From the NCBI GenBank assembly GCA_963576735.1, contig OY755197.1, positions 2,306,501 through 2,370,500 on the forward strand: a stretch of 64,000 nucleotides of DNA, written 5' to 3'. The translations under genes and the position numbers were made by a program. Of this stretch, positions 1 through 15,200 are shown in pieces. Origin of the DNA: Bedellia somnulentella. Taxonomy: Eukaryota; Arthropoda; Insecta; Lepidoptera; Bedelliidae. The number at the start of each line of letters is the position of its first letter. Within the stretch, counting starts at the first letter, position 1. The notes under the pieces were generated by a model. The model had not been told where the DNA came from. It did no database searches and saw nothing but the letters and a program-made list of their open reading frames with translations.

Positions 1-41
1 GTGTTATTCTTAGCCAGAAGTCACTATTAAAAAAAACCAAC

Positions 42-261
42 CTTGGTCTTCTCAACAGCAACGACCACATCAGCTTGCTTGCCAGGGACCTTCAGTTCAT
101 AGGTATCACCAATCTCCTTGACCTCTCCAGCGTCGGTACATTTGACGCAAGCGGTAGGCAGGGCTGCGGGTAGTAATCCAGTGAGGGCTAATGCGGCGTA
201 CCCACGTCCAAGGTCGCATGCTACTTCCAGACCTTCAGATGCTGTGTGCTGGCAGGCTTGT
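42..261 (-). CDS. apoLpp: apolipophorin exon 52 (last exon in window)
   Basis: Residues 2945-3018, with three cysteines and a closing segment ADVVVAVEKTK. The donor GTTGGT is not the usual GTAAGT, but reading through gives a stop four codons later, while the family continues for about 300 residues. The splice is therefore the better reading. Confidence 0.8.
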
Positions 262-3200
262 CTGTAGAAGAAAATGAAAATATTAATTTGCTCAATACTG
301 ACACAATGTTAGTTTGAAAATATATATTTTAGTAAAAACTCGAAGTGGGTTCTGATTTTGGAAATTTAAAACAACACTCAATATAATCAGACACTAGGGA
401 TTTGTTTGATTTTAAAATATAGTATTTTACTAGGATATTTAATGAGGAAAATTATTTTTAGAGAACACTTTTTTTTCATCAATCTTATTTGCTGGGATTT
501 ATGATTTCTTCAAAATAAACCGACGAAAAAGTTGCCAAGTATTGTAGGTATAGTTAAGAGTACAGTCTATAAAAATACCTGACTTAATTTTAAAATACTA
601 ACCTGAACGGCGAAACATCTAAGAAGTAAGCCAGAGGCCGTAAAGGCGATGCGTTTCCGAACACTTTCTCGCAGTTGTCCGAGAGCGGCGCGTGATGTTG
701 CTCGTGCGAATGTTCGGGCGGGCTCGCGAGCGGGCACGACGCTGATAGGCGGTAGGCGTTCGCGAATTCGGCTACGTCGGAGACGATCTGGGGGATGGAG
801 GAAATTTAGGTATTTAAAGTACAGGGGATCTTAAGTTTATTAATTTAAAAATGGTGGATTTTTTAGATATATTTACAAATTTTCTTTAGGTTCTATCATT
901 ATAATTATTAATTAATTTAAGATTAATTTGCACAACTTAAATTAAAAGATACATTATAATTTTGATTTTATTGAGAATGTTGGAGATGTTCAACCCATTC
1001 TTGGGTTAGGTTATAAAGACAAAAAGGAGGTAGGATAGTAGGACGAAAGATCGTAGTAACCTTGTGTACTAAAAAGATCAAGATATATTCGAATTTATTG
1101 TAAATATTTACCTTGCCGTTGGGTAGTCTGAAGTCATCGTAACCCTCGTTGTTGCCATCTCCAAGAAGACCGCGCAGTTTGCCAAGGTAGAAACCGGATA
1201 CTTCAATGTAGCAGACCTGAAAAATAAAACGGAAAATTATTAATATATACTTATACATACATACATACATACATATACTCACGCCATTAGTTCCCATTGG
1301 GGTAGGCAGAGACTATTGATCGCCACTTCGTACTATCCTGACAATCCTCTCTAGCTTCGTTTACATCCATCAATCTTTTCATACATGCTCTTTTATTCTT
1401 CATACTGCGGACACCTGCCTTTTTGAGCATATTTTCTATTTGATCCAAATGTGTCCTCCGAGTTCGTCCTCTACTAACATGATTAGTATATACTTATATT
1501 TTCATTTAAATAATGGTTTGATAGTTTGGGAAAATAGAGAGTATGGATAAAAATAAATTGGTAAAAGGCACATATAGAGTCAATGTGGAAGGTAGTGTAA
1601 TTAAAAGAGGAACACCGAGGAAACATTTAGATCAAATAGAGAATAAACACATTCGGAAGGCAGGTTCCCGAAGTATAAGGAATAAAGAGCTTATTCCATT
1701 TGTCTGAATGAAGACATCTGAAAGCCACAGAATCTGAATTCAGACTAGCGGAATAACGTTCAGAACGCTAGGCTTCTGAAAAGTAGACAAATTTGTGTAG
1801 TGGAATAACAAGCGTCTGCGGCAGTAACTTCGAAGGACGTCTGAATTGAGAAACGACAAAGTGTGATGGAATAAGCTCTTAAAACAGCATGCATGAAAAG
1901 ATTAATTTATTGTATATAAAGGGGCCATTACCCATGCAAAACGTGGGTACTCTGAACACCAGGTGACAAAGTCACGTGATGTTCAGAAGTATTAGTACCT
2001 CTGCCAACCCCTTCGGGGATATTCGGCGTGAACGTTTATGTATGTTATGTTATGTATATATAGCTCGAGAGCCAGGGTGATGCAAAGTGGCCATATATCT
2101 TTAGTTCCTAAACATGTTTGTTTTTGTGGAATAAAAATATTAGAAATTTCGTTATATTATACATCAAGATACACTAATGGGTATACGAAGTCAACATTAA
2201 GTGCAAAAAAGTTAGATAAATTGTTGCTGGTTTAATAATAAAACAGGTCCTTGAGGTAAAAATGCGTGTATTCACCAAACATTACATGAATCCGGAATGG
2301 CATTTTTGAGTTGCTGGGTTCGCATTACAAAAAAATGTTGCCAATATTAAAATTAAATGTTGGTTGTATGGTCGCTGGTGCAAGGAAATGCATCTTGTTA
2401 CTTGAAATCTGTACATACTACAAGTATTCCGAACTTACCTCCAATCCAGGTGAACAAAGAGCCATAGCGCCGTACAAGGTGCCGAGTCCCAGGCGGCCGT
2501 CGGGAGCGCGGAAAGCAAAGCTGTCTTTCTCTTCGACAGGGAATCCGTGGACTGCACCGTTTACTGCAACCTGGGGTAGGAAATTAACAGTTTTTGTTCA
2601 TAAATCAGAAATATTAACACTGTTGTATTGAACTGCAAATTGAATATAAAACATTCCGAGGCACGAAAGTGTAAACATTATTTTGTTTTTTTTTGATAAT
2701 TTGATTCTTGCTGTTTCTTAAAATACATACATACATATACTCAGGGCATTATCCCTAGAGGGAGTACCCAGAGCTAAGGAATTAAAAATTCCTCAGCCAC
2801 TTTTGGCAAGTTGAGTGGGGAAAAGATGGTAAAAGAAAAGGTTGTGATGGGTCTCCAACCGCATCGCCCAAAAATCCCTTAAAGTCATGTTGTTTTTTAA
2901 ATATTTTGGTGACATTATATTAAAATTGATATTTAACAAGCAAGATAAAAAAATATAGTAGACTCAACTCAATTTTCTTTAAACTTATTTCAGATATATT
3001 CATCAGACACAAAAAATACCGTAGCAGCAATTAAGATCAAACAATTAAATCAATTTAAACAACATTCCAATTTACCTGTCCATTCTCCCTCAACTCAACA
3101 GTAGTCCCGCTCTTATCTTCCAGCAACAAAGCCTTAGGCGCTCCGTTCTGTAGTTGCATGACGATGGTGAAGTTCCGGTCGACGTGGTCGTGCGCGAGCA

Positions 3201-6200
3201 CGTAGCGGCAGGTGCCGGGGAACGTCATGTGGCGGCCGTCGAATGTGAAGATGTGCTGGCCGCGGACTATTACTGCTCGGACTGGGGGGAAATTTGTTTA
3301 TTACGGATAAATAAAAAAGTTTTTTTTAAAAAATATGATATTATGGACTGTTTTTATACAAATTGAGACATTAAGGATAATATAAATTGTGCTGCTGCTG
3401 TGTGGTGTCGGCTTAGAATAACACTACCCCATTTCTGCCGGTGGGTGTACGTAAGAGGCGACTAAGGGTATAGGGTCTTTTTAAGTGATTTTTGGGCGAT
3501 GTGGTTGGAGACCCGTCACCAAAAACATTTATTATTACCATCTTTTCCCCAACCAACTTCCAAAAGTGGCCGAAGAATTTCTCATTCCAAAGCTCTGGCT
3601 ACCCCGTTAAGGGATTTATAGCCGTGAGTATATGTATGTATAATTTTAAAATAGCACAATGTTTGATTATTCATGATTTGTATTTGATTTTTTAATATAT
3701 CAAATTTTCTTGGGAAGTTGGCATGTAACTAAAAGCAGTTAGTTTAAAAAATATCATTTCACCTTTTTATGCAAGTCTGGTTAATTTTAGTTATATCGTC
3801 ATAGAGCAACACAATGACAAAATTATCACCTTAACTTTGAATACAGAACCAATAGTGCTAGATTAATCAGCTAAGTAATATTATTACACGTCTTATATAC
3901 TTACGTTTAGCAGGCACCTCATCCAAGGGGTTGAGACTGCGAAGTCTGTAAGTCCTGAACAGGGTCATGACGTCAGGGATATCTCCGTGGATGAGTTGGT
4001 TGATGATGCTGAAGCTGGGCACGCTGCCGAACGACGGCAATGACTGTTGGGGACCACCCACCCATGGGAGCTGTGGAAGAATAATGTGTTAGTTACTTGT
4101 AGATAAGTCAGTAAGGCTGTGCATGAATTGAAAATTTTGCATAATTTATTATTACTACACTGTAGTCTTACAAATAAATAAATTTATATTAGTCAAAGAC
4201 TCTCGAAAGTGATTAGATTCATCTATATAATTATTTTTCGCAAAACAAATAGTTTTTTTTATTCTGGTTTGGTTGGTATTAAGTAAGTTATGTACTTGGA
4301 TTTTCAACTAAATAATCAAACTGATTTTACCGGATCGCTCCATAAGATACACAAAAGGCATAATGATTCGTTTGTAGTCTAAAAGCATTTCAATTTCATA
4401 CATAAAAGTTATACATACATACATACTATACTCACGGCTATAAATCCCTAGAAGAGGTAGCCAGAGCTAAGGAATTAGAAATTCCTCATTCACTTTTGGA
4501 AGTTGAGTGGGGAAAAGATGGTAGAATAAAGGTTGTTGGTGATGGGTCTTCAACCGCATCGCCCAAAAATCCCTTAAAAAGCCCCAATACCTTTAGTCGC
4601 CTCTTACGGCACCCTCGGGTAGAAAGGGGTAGTGCTATTCTAAGCCAACACTACACAGCATAAAAGTAAAACACTTACAATATTAATAGCAGCAACATTG
4701 CCAAGTCCAAGTTGGTTGAGTTGTTGTCTGACGAACTGAATGACGGAGCTGAGAGCGACGGCCAGTTTCTCATACATGGCGCGGAGCTCCTTGCTGTCGT
4801 CGACCTTCTCTTGACGGAGTTTCTGAGGAAGGAAACAAAAAATTTAATTATTTTATAAATTTGATTCAAAACAGAAGGCCGCCGATTAAAAAAATAAGTT
4901 ACATACATACATACATATACTCACGGCTATAATTCCTCAGAAGGGGTAGCCAGAGCCAAGGAATTATAAATTCCTCAGCCACTTTTGGAAGTTGAGTGGA
5001 GAAAAGGCGGTAAAATAAAGGTTTTTGGTGATGGGTCTCCAACCGCATCGCCCAAAAATCTAATAAAAAGTCCCAATACCCTTAGTCGCCTCTTACAACA
5101 CCCGTGGGTAGAAAGGGGTAGCGACATTCTAAGCCGGCACTACACGGCGAAAAGTAAAAAAAAGTTGTAAATAATTAAAAGTCAACAACATATTCAAATA
5201 AATATTCTTATAAAGGTGGGGGTCCGAAGTGAGAAGAACAAAAGAGCATGTATGAGAAGAATAACGAATGTAAGGAAAGCAAGAGAGGTTTGTCAAGATC
5301 GTACTAAGTGGCGATCGATAGTCTCTGCCTTCCACAGTGGTAATAATGAGAATAATGGACGTGAGTATAAGTAAGTAAGTAGTAAGTATATTCAAATACA
5401 GTTAATTAGATTCCGAAAATAATAAATCATTACAGATCATTGCAAATTTTACCATATCCAAAGTTAGAATTGTATAACTAGTTATGAACTGTGTGCTATA
5501 TTATAATGCTATATTAATTCAAGAAAAGAAGCATCTCACTTACTTGTTGTAGGCGCCCTATTCAGTTACTAAAATGCTATAACTAAAACTCATTATGTAA
5601 ATCTTCTTACCTTGACAACGTAGCTGGAGACAGCATCAGCAAAGACCTTAGATTCCTCAGTGGGCAGAACTTGGCGGATAGTTTGGTGAGCCTCCTGCAG
5701 GATTCCGACCACTTGATCAGGAACAGCCAATTCTTGGAACTGAAAGCGATTTTTAAGTTATTAACAAGGCAGAGCTAGATTTGTAACAGACATACTTAGT
5801 ACATTACATTCATATATATATTCACGGCCATAAATCCCAAAAAAGGGTAGCCAAAGCTTCAGAGCTAGAAACTCCTCAGCCACATTTGGAAGTTGATAGG
5901 GGACAAGATGGTAGAAATAAAGTATCGTTGGTGATGGGTCTCCAACCTCATAGCCCAAAAACTACTTAAAAAAAGCCCCATAACCTAATCTATACCTATA
6001 TCTATATCTATAATACCTAGGTAATCGCCTCTTACACCCGTGAGTAGAAAGGAGTAGTGACTTTCTAAGCCGGCACCACACAGTAGAAACCTAGCATGTA
6101 CAATTTTAAAATAGTCTTTTATGCTTCTGAATTTCTTTTTAATTTCTCAATGTGTATTATGTACCTTCTCCTTGATCATAGCAATGATTGGCATTTCCTT

Positions 6201-9200
6201 GATCTGTTGAGTGAGTTCTTCAAACACGCGAGCCAGTACTCCGCGGAACTCCTTCAACTGGGCGACGATCAGACGGGTCAGATCTGGAAAAAAATACATT
6301 ATTATATTTGGGAATTTTATTCAGATTTTTTCACATTTTATCAAATGAAAAAAATATGATTTGTTATGATTCTATATTGTGAATGACAAGTGGATTTTAG
6401 ACTATATTTCTTGCCATATATGAATAGAAACGTATTCTGTATCAGCATGGACTGTACACCGGCGGACAAATATTCACGGTAGGTATTATATTCATAAAAA
6501 TACATTATATACATATATTTTAGTATCTTTATTATAGTAAATAGAATCAATTAACGTGATTTTTGGACGATGCGATTGGAGACCCATCACCAATAACCTT
6601 TATTTTAATATCTTTTCCCCACGCAACTTTCAATAGTGGCTGAGGAATTTCATTGAATTTAAATGTAACGATTCAATACTAAAATTATCTATCTGCGATA
6701 ATAATTTAAAATTTTGTTAGTTATTCACAGTAGAAAATAAGATTGAATAATCATGCACTAAAATAATTTATTTTATTATTTTCTTACTTTGGTAACTTTG
6801 ATAGTCTATTACCATCTTTTTCCATTCAACTTCCAAAAGTGGCCCCAAAATTCCCTAGCTCTGGCTACCCGTGCAAGGGATTTATAGCCATGAGTATATT
6901 TATGTTTATAATAAATACGTGATAAAAATAATACGTGATTAAATAATACGTGATAGCTCAATGGGAAAAACACCGGTTAACGTGCAAGCGACTAGTGTTC
7001 AAATCCCGGGTCGGGCCTACACCAATTTGTCTTTTCTAAGGACATAGTGTGGTTAATTTATCATGGTTGTTAACGGTGAGGAAAAACATCGTGAGGAAAC
7101 CCACATTACTGAGTTGTACTTAGTCATGTGACAGTGTATTCGTACAAAACGGCGATAGGCCTGCCCCCTATCACGTGAGTACACTGTCTATGCAAAACGT
7201 GGGTACTCTGAACACCAGGTGACAAAGTCACGTGATGTTCAGAAGTATTAGTACCTCTGCCAACCCCTTCGGGGATATTATATGTAATAAATAAAGATAA
7301 ATCAGCGCATACCTTTGAAAATCTCAGCAAGAGTATTAGTAAGCTCCTTCAACTCCGGTTTATGTTTCTCGACGAAATCAGCGATAAGGGCTGCGTAGTG
7401 AGATGCCAGGTCTACGAGACCTTCGAACAACTCCTTGATCACTTGGGACAGGTTGGTGTAGATCTGCTTCACTTGGCCTTCGATCTGGGAGGGATGTCAT
7501 TAGGATTATTGTTAGAGTGAAAAGTGTTACATGTCATGTTTTAAAACTATTGTAATTTTGATTAGATATTTTATTGATCAATTATCACATACATACATAT
7601 ACTCACGGCTGTAACTCCCTAGAAGGGATAGCCAGAGCCAAGGAATTATAAATTCCTCAGCCACTTTTGGAAGTTGCGTAGGGAAAAGATGGTGAAATAA
7701 AGGTTTTTGGTGATGGGTCTCCAACCGCATCGCCCAAAAATCCCTTAAAAGCCCCAATACCGTTAGTCGCCTCTTACGATCACACACGGGTAGAAAGGGG
7801 GTATTGTTATCAATCAATTATTATAAGAAGATTAAAACATAAAACTACCATGTATGTTTTGATTTTGAAGTAGAATAAACAACAAATTTTCGATCTCTAT
7901 TGGAGCATGGATAAAGTTTGTTCATTACAAGCTGCATTAATTTGTAGTAAATCATTGTTTTCGTATGGAATGAATTTTTTTTCGATAAGTTATGAAGTTA
8001 TGTATTTATGAACATGTTTATCCACTTAAGTACTTGCTCTTGACCACTTAGGGACCTCCACGTCACCTTTTAGGTGACTAAATTAGGCTGGTGACAACTC
8101 TTTCTCAAAAAATAATTATGAATACATTTATAGAAAAATTACTTTACAATATTTTCCGTACATAAATTCCAAAAGTGATTGAAGAGTTTTCTGATTCTTC
8201 TCTTATAGTCGTGAGTATATGTAAGAGTAAATGTATGTAAAAAATACCTGTTTCTCGTAAATCTCCAAAATTTTCTTGGATACTTCAGATATGGTTGCTT
8301 GTATCTTTTCGACGAGTGGTTTCAGGGTTTCCGCGATTTCAGTTACAAATCCTGCCAGGTACCGTACAATGTGATCTCTGCAAAATTTATTGACATAAAA
8401 TCAGTACATTAATTTAAAAAAGATATTGCGTTTAATTACTAAATCAGAAAGTTTCAAAACCACTTATGTTTGTTGGTCTCAAAATTTTTAACTTGCTCCC
8501 CCATTTCGCCCCTTTTTTGACCCCCATTCCCCTTAGTCCGTGACCCAGTGGATGGGTGACTAGCTTCTCCGTCCGGAGGTTGCAAGTTCGATCCCGCTGA
8601 GAGCAACATTTATGTGATGAGCTGTGTATTATGTAATATTAAATATATCGTTGAGTTAGTTTCCCATAGTAAAAGTTCTACTTAGTTTGGGGCTAACTCG
8701 ATCTGTGCATTACATGTCCATATGTTACAATTATTAGTATTTGAAAAATACGCCTTCGTTTAAGTTAAATTTATTACAAGAGACAGGCACTTACAAAGCT
8801 TGCGAGATTTCTTTCAAGACTTGATCGTTAGAAAGTTCCTTGGCGATTTTCTGCAGTTCAGTAAGGTACACCTCATTGATTTCTTTGATGGTCGGCTCGA
8901 CCTTTTTGAGTGTGGTTTTTAATTCCTCGCTGGCTTTCTCTCCGATTTGCTTGATGCGGCCTTCTAAGTTGTGTAAGTCACCTTTCAGTGCGGTCTGAAA
9001 TTACATGTTATATAGTATTTTCTAAGATTTTCACGATCGCACATTATAATTAAAACAACTATGGGAAGACTTTCCGTGACCATGATAACTGAAAAGTTTT
9101 CGAAACGTCGGGCTTTAAAAATAATGTAATAACATGTGATTGAAATATCCGAAAATCAACAGTCGTTTTAATTATTACATGTTATAATGTTACTAGGTAT

Positions 9201-12200
9201 GAGTTTATTTGATTTATTTGGGTTTTAAGCCAGTAATAGCAATGTAAAACGTTACCCAAACAAATCTAAAGGTACGACCAATCGTCGGTAATAATATAAG
9301 AATTGTAAACTTGTGGTTGTCAGGAAAGAAGCAATTGGTAAAAACAGGCAATTGAATTTGTAAAGAAAATCAAATGGAACCAATCACTATAAACCCCATA
9401 CAAATTATATACATAAATATACACATTACATAGACTCACCGCTATAAATCCTTTGAAGGGGAAGCCAGAGCTTTCGAATAAGAAATTCTTCAGCCACTTT
9501 TGAAAATTGAGTGGGGAAAAGATTTTAAAATAAAAGTTTATTGGTAACGGCTGTCCAAACACAGCTCTCAAAATTTACAATACCCTTAGTCGCCTCTTAC
9601 GAACATCCACGGGAAGTAATGGGGTAGAGGTATTCTAAGCCGACACTACACAGCTGCTACACAGTTCGGAAATACATGGAGACAAGAGTATGGCAACTTA
9701 CAACGAAAGAGTTGAAGTTATCCTTAGATACTCCATAGTCGGTCTTGACAAGGTTGTCTTGCAAGAACACAGCTCCATGGATAATGTTCTTCTTTTCGTT
9801 CTCAAGAATAATGTCAGCGCTGATATCTACGCGCTTCTCTGGGTCAATGTGGCCGATGATTGATAACTTGCGTTTGCCTTCATCTGGAAAATTTAATTTA
9901 GGAATTTAATATTGTGATTCTGTTTTTTTTATCCATTAAATTAAATTAATATAAGGAATCATAGGTTTAGACAATATTGTTTGTGCCATAAATCCTCGAA
10001 GGTGTGGCAGAGACACTAGATATTATTTGAAAATTATGTGTTTTTTACCCTCAAGTAACGACCCCTTATCATCCTCTCTTAAGAAGGGATTTTAAAAACT
10101 ATATCTATATCTTAATCGGACTTGGATGAATCTTTCCCTATGTTTTTGTATGTTGCTCACACCACGACTCTAACCTGAGACTTCCTGGTTTTGACCCTAA
10201 CTCTTTTGTCGTTAAAACACGCCGGCAAACACATTATACGCTAATAAATAAAGATTTAATAAATGATTATTAGTAATAATCCCCACATGAGGTTTTCATG
10301 AACAAAAAGATTTAAACATTATACGCTATTTATATTTGTTGATTGCTCCCCACAATTCTAACCTGAGACTTCCAGATTATGACCCTAACGTTTTTGCCGA
10401 TATAATACACCAGCAGTCACATTATACGCTATTAATATTTAGATAAAATAGTGTCCCAAAATCAAAATGGCATATGTCACTTACCACTGTAACCAGTACT
10501 GAATTCAAAGTAGCTGAAGTCCTTAGCAATGGCTGTGACCTTGACGGGTTTGCCGTTCAGGAGGCTGAACTTCAGGTCGGCTTGTTGCGTCTTGTCTTGC
10601 AGCTTGGCTTCACCTTCCAAGTTGATGATTTCGACTAGCGGAGTGTCCAGCTAAAGATAACAAGACAAGTTATTAAATTTTCTGTCGAGTTTATATCAAA
10701 CCATTTTAAATTTACATATTTTTTATGACTTTTTAAAATATTTATACATTCACAACCTAAAAGCATTCTGTGAATAAGATGATTTGGCCAAAGTTGACTA
10801 TACTGGTGCCGGTGTAACTTCCACTCTTAACTAAGTATAAAGGCTGTCCAATCAAAATACAGGTATGGTAGGAAAGGAATACCAAGATAAGAGAGAGATA
10901 GATATAAGATACAATATTTGGTATTTTGGTGTGTGAATAATAAAACTTACATGCAGTTTAATGTGAACTGGGCTGGCTTCTACGGCGAATTTGGCTGTGC
11001 GATCCTGCGAAAAAAAGAAATGAAAATACATAGAAAAACAACATTTGATAAATGTTTATCTTAACAGGGCAATAAATAAAAGAAATACTTATTATACTGC
11101 TTAAAATATTTAGTAAATCTCGACAGAAAACACCAATACACAAAGAGAGTCAATACGAGAACAAGAAGAACTCTAAAAAATAAAGCCAGTCATAAATAAT
11201 AACATCAATTTAACTACTGATTAATTAAACTTTGTTTTCTCTATCAGTATGGCATATATTGGTATAATTATTGGTAAAAATAACTTACGGATCCTACAAT
11301 TGGGCATGAAATAGTGGCAGCAGAGGATATCTTCACGCTGTTTTGTGCGGGTACTTGCAGACTGCCAGTGAATTTCACTAAAGCTTCCTATAAACACATA
11401 TTTACATAAAAATCTAAATATTTAGCTGATACATACATATACTCACGGCTATGTCGGCTATAAATCCCTTGAAGGGGTAGCCAGAGCTAGGGAATTAGAA
11501 ATTCCTCAGACACTTTTGGAAGTTGCGTGGGGAAAAGATGGTGAAATAAAGCTTGTTGGTGATGGGTCTCCAACCGCATCGCCTAAAAATCCCCTAAAAG
11601 CCTCAATATCGTTAGTCGCCTCTTACGTACACCCACCGGAAGAAGTGGGGTAGTGCTATTCTAAGCCGCCACAATACAGCAAGTAAGTATACATATAGTA
11701 AATTGGTAAGAGATAATAGAGCCAAAGTTAGTAGAGGACGACTTAAAAGAACAAATTTAAGACTAAATAGCGAGTGTGCTCAAAAGAAAGGCATCCGAAG
11801 TAAGGAGAATAAAAGAGCATTTATGAGAAGATTGATACAAAGTGGCTATCGATAGTCTCTGTCCACCCCAGTGGGAACTAATAGCGTGAGTATACGTTAT
11901 GTTTCTGTTATATACATATTTAAATTTTTATGAATCTTTCATCTTTGACATACCTTGCTCAATTTAGGGTGACTGAATCCGAACTCAGCAACAGCGTTAT
12001 GTTGTTTGTCAGCTTCAGTTACGTCAATCAGCATTCTGACAGCGGATTTCAGATTTGGCTTGTTCTTGTCAAGGTGTAGAACTGTCTCCGCTTTTATGGG
12101 GAAGGGTAGGCCTTTGTTTGTGGGGTAGGTAACCAAAGTTTCCAAAGCCAAAACTCTTTGCGGTAAAGTGATGGTGATACCGGACGGGAACTCTGAAAAA

Positions 12201-15200
12201 GAAAAATGACTTTAATGCAGTCCCTATTTCATTTATATCTTAGGTATCTAATCTTCGTATATTGACATACATATACTCACGGCTATAAATCCCTAAAAGG
12301 GGTAGCCAGAGCTGAAGAATTGAAAATGCCTCAGCCACTTTTAGAAGTTGAGAGGGGAAAAGATGGTAAAATAAAGGTGTTTGGTGATGGGTCTTCAACC
12401 GCATCGCCCAAAAATCCCTTAAAAAGCCCCAATACCCTTAGTCGCCTCTTACGTACGACCCCGGGAAGAAATGGGGTAGTGCTATTCTAAGCCGACACTA
12501 CACAACATTGTATTAATTTCGTATATTGACTAACAATAATATGATCCCATTTTTCCCGTAGTTTTTGTGCAACTAAGGGTAAGACTAAGGTAAGGTTCAG
12601 TAATTTTATGCGATGTGTTCGGAACTTGCTCAACTTCCAAAAGATTCTGAGAAAATGTTTAGTGCAGACCTTTGGGAGTCTTTTTGAGGCTGCATTTATA
12701 AGTTCCCATAGATATGTAGAAGAATCATAATATGACCAAAAATAATAAAAAACTTACTGCCATGAATAGGCTGGCTGTAGGCATGGAGGTGGTATTTCTT
12801 GTCTTCCTTATTAACATGGAGGTCCAGAGAGTGCTGAGGAAGTCTGTCCTGACCAAGTTCGCTGGATGCCTGGAGACCAAACTCGGGGGCAAAGCCTAAC
12901 TTGCGGAGATCGACTCCCACGTTGACTGTGTGCGATACACTGCCTGCTTCTGTGAGAAGGAAAATTAATTAATAATACTACTTTGTGCAGTAGTCCTGTG
13001 TGAAAATTACAAAAAGGATCGAATGATGGTAGTGAACCATACATACTTTAAATTAAATGCCGAAAAAGGAAAAAAACATTGTGTGTATAAAATGTTAAAC
13101 AACGAACAGGTTTAAATCTAAGAAAACACTAATATATAAATTAAGAATGTATATTAAGGTTAACATATAATTAATCAATATGTATGCTTCTGAAATAGAG
13201 AACTCACAAAGCAATGTGAAAGAATCAGAGCTAACTAAGTAACAGTAACTAAGAATAGAGCTAAAGGTATAAGATGAAACGGCCAATAGGCTATTTGACT
13301 AAGTTTTGAAAACTATCTTACGGTGTTAATTTGCGTATAAGGAGCCCTAAAAATATATTTTTCTGTCTTCATTTTAGCTATTTTATTAAAAAATTGAAAA
13401 AGAAAATGCAATATTCAAATGTGCCGCGAAAACGCGACTTTAAGTAATATGGCGGCTGTAGCACAAATGACGTCAATACCGCATTAAACACCAATGAGCG
13501 AAGCGATACACAGTCTGTTTATGTGCAATCTACGTCATTATAGAAATAGCCAATCACGGTCGTTTTTAGTCACGCGACAGTTGCATCAAAAATACTTATT
13601 TTAGAAGACGGATTTTAATGAAATAATGCAATATTTATATCTCGCATTAGTACATATTGCTCCAAAAAGAAATATTAAGACTAATGAAATAAAAGAAATG
13701 TATATTTTTATTACAGTCAAATAGCCTAACTCTAACTAAAAGGTATAAAAATAAACCTTACTTTGCACATTCAACTTGGAGTGCAGCTCGGCGTGCGCGC
13801 ACTGTTTCTTCTCCTCGCAGTAGACGTACGAGGTCTTGTACTCCACGTTGGTGACGCGGGACTCCGCCACGAAGCTGTTGGAGCCGATGGCTACGTTCAT
13901 GAATGTCTGTGGACAAGATTGGAAGGTCATGAATTGAATGGTCATTGTGATTTTTGGGCGATGCAGAGGCCAAACTAACTATCTTTTAATTTACCTCCTT
14001 TTCCTCACTATGCACCCAAAAGTAGCTGAGGACTCTCTAATTCTGATTCTAGCTTATAGCCAGTACATGTGTTCTAAATCAAAAGCAGATCTATTAAGGT
14101 GTTACGAGTTGCAGATCAAATTTGTGACAATTTTTAGAACTTCAATCATCAGATTTTATCCCAAAGTCATGTTCTGTTGTCGTTAGCCAATATTTTTTAA
14201 TACGAGCGTCTTTTTAAAAAAAATCCTCGCTCCAATTATGAATAAAATATATCTATCTAAATATACAAAAGGAGAAACTGACTGTGGGCAATAAATGTAG
14301 GCATTTAAAAATTTTTAGGGACGTAGCTTAGGTACCGTAGAGATGCAATAAAGGAATTCCCTCGGGAACGCGAATTAGAGGGAAAATCCTTTTGTGTGAA
14401 ACAATCTAAACTACACAAATTAGATGTGCACGCGGGTGAAATCGCGGGCAACAGCTGGTATAATACAAAAATTTAAGACTACATTTAACTTTAAATAAGG
14501 TAAATAAATAAGTAACAAGGCTCTGTATTACACATTATTCATAATTTCAGTTTGCGCTTGCGCGTAGTAAAAATATAAGATGTGGTAAGATTAATATATA
14601 TTCCTCAATAATATAAAGATTAATATATACCTCAATTCCTTGTTCAGAACCCTCTGTGAGTACAGTGCGGATGTATTTGAAAGTGGCAGATTTCTGTTCT
14701 TCCTTCACCTTCACGGAGCCGGAACCTTCGATGATGGTCTTGGGTCCTTCTTGTTTGCTGATGAATGACGTGCTGTAGGAAAATAATAAGATGATTAAGT
14801 AAAATTTCTGTCATTTTAAAATCTTACATCAACTTCCCTGTGGTTTTCTAAACGCGAAAAAGATGCTATAATAGCGAATACAGTTTCTGATTAGTATATT
14901 TGATGATTATAATTTGATTATAAAATTTGATGTTTTTAGGATTCGTCGACACGACACAAATAATATTATATACACGACATAAATACAAACTGTTTAGTTA
15001 GATGACACATTTTTAGTTATTCTAAAAATATATGTAGCTTAATGTTTTGCCTTAAAACTGACCTGCCACTGAACAAGTTCTTGTTGTCATTAACAGCGTT
15101 CAATTCCAATCGTTTGCCACTACCAGAATCTTTGCTAGAAATATCAACCTTGTAGTTCTTCAGACCAAGTTTCTCAGAGTTAGCAGACAGCTTCAAGACG

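Noticed and set aside
649..834. Arg-rich plus-strand peptide
   Set aside because: Antisense shadow of exon 51.
3154..3366. Plus-strand gene opposite exon 48
   Set aside because: Antisense shadow of the vWD exon; it runs into non-coding intron.
13763..13978. Plus-strand protein gene opposite exon 34
   Set aside because: The open frame is the antisense of a GC-rich apolipophorin exon and shows no domain.
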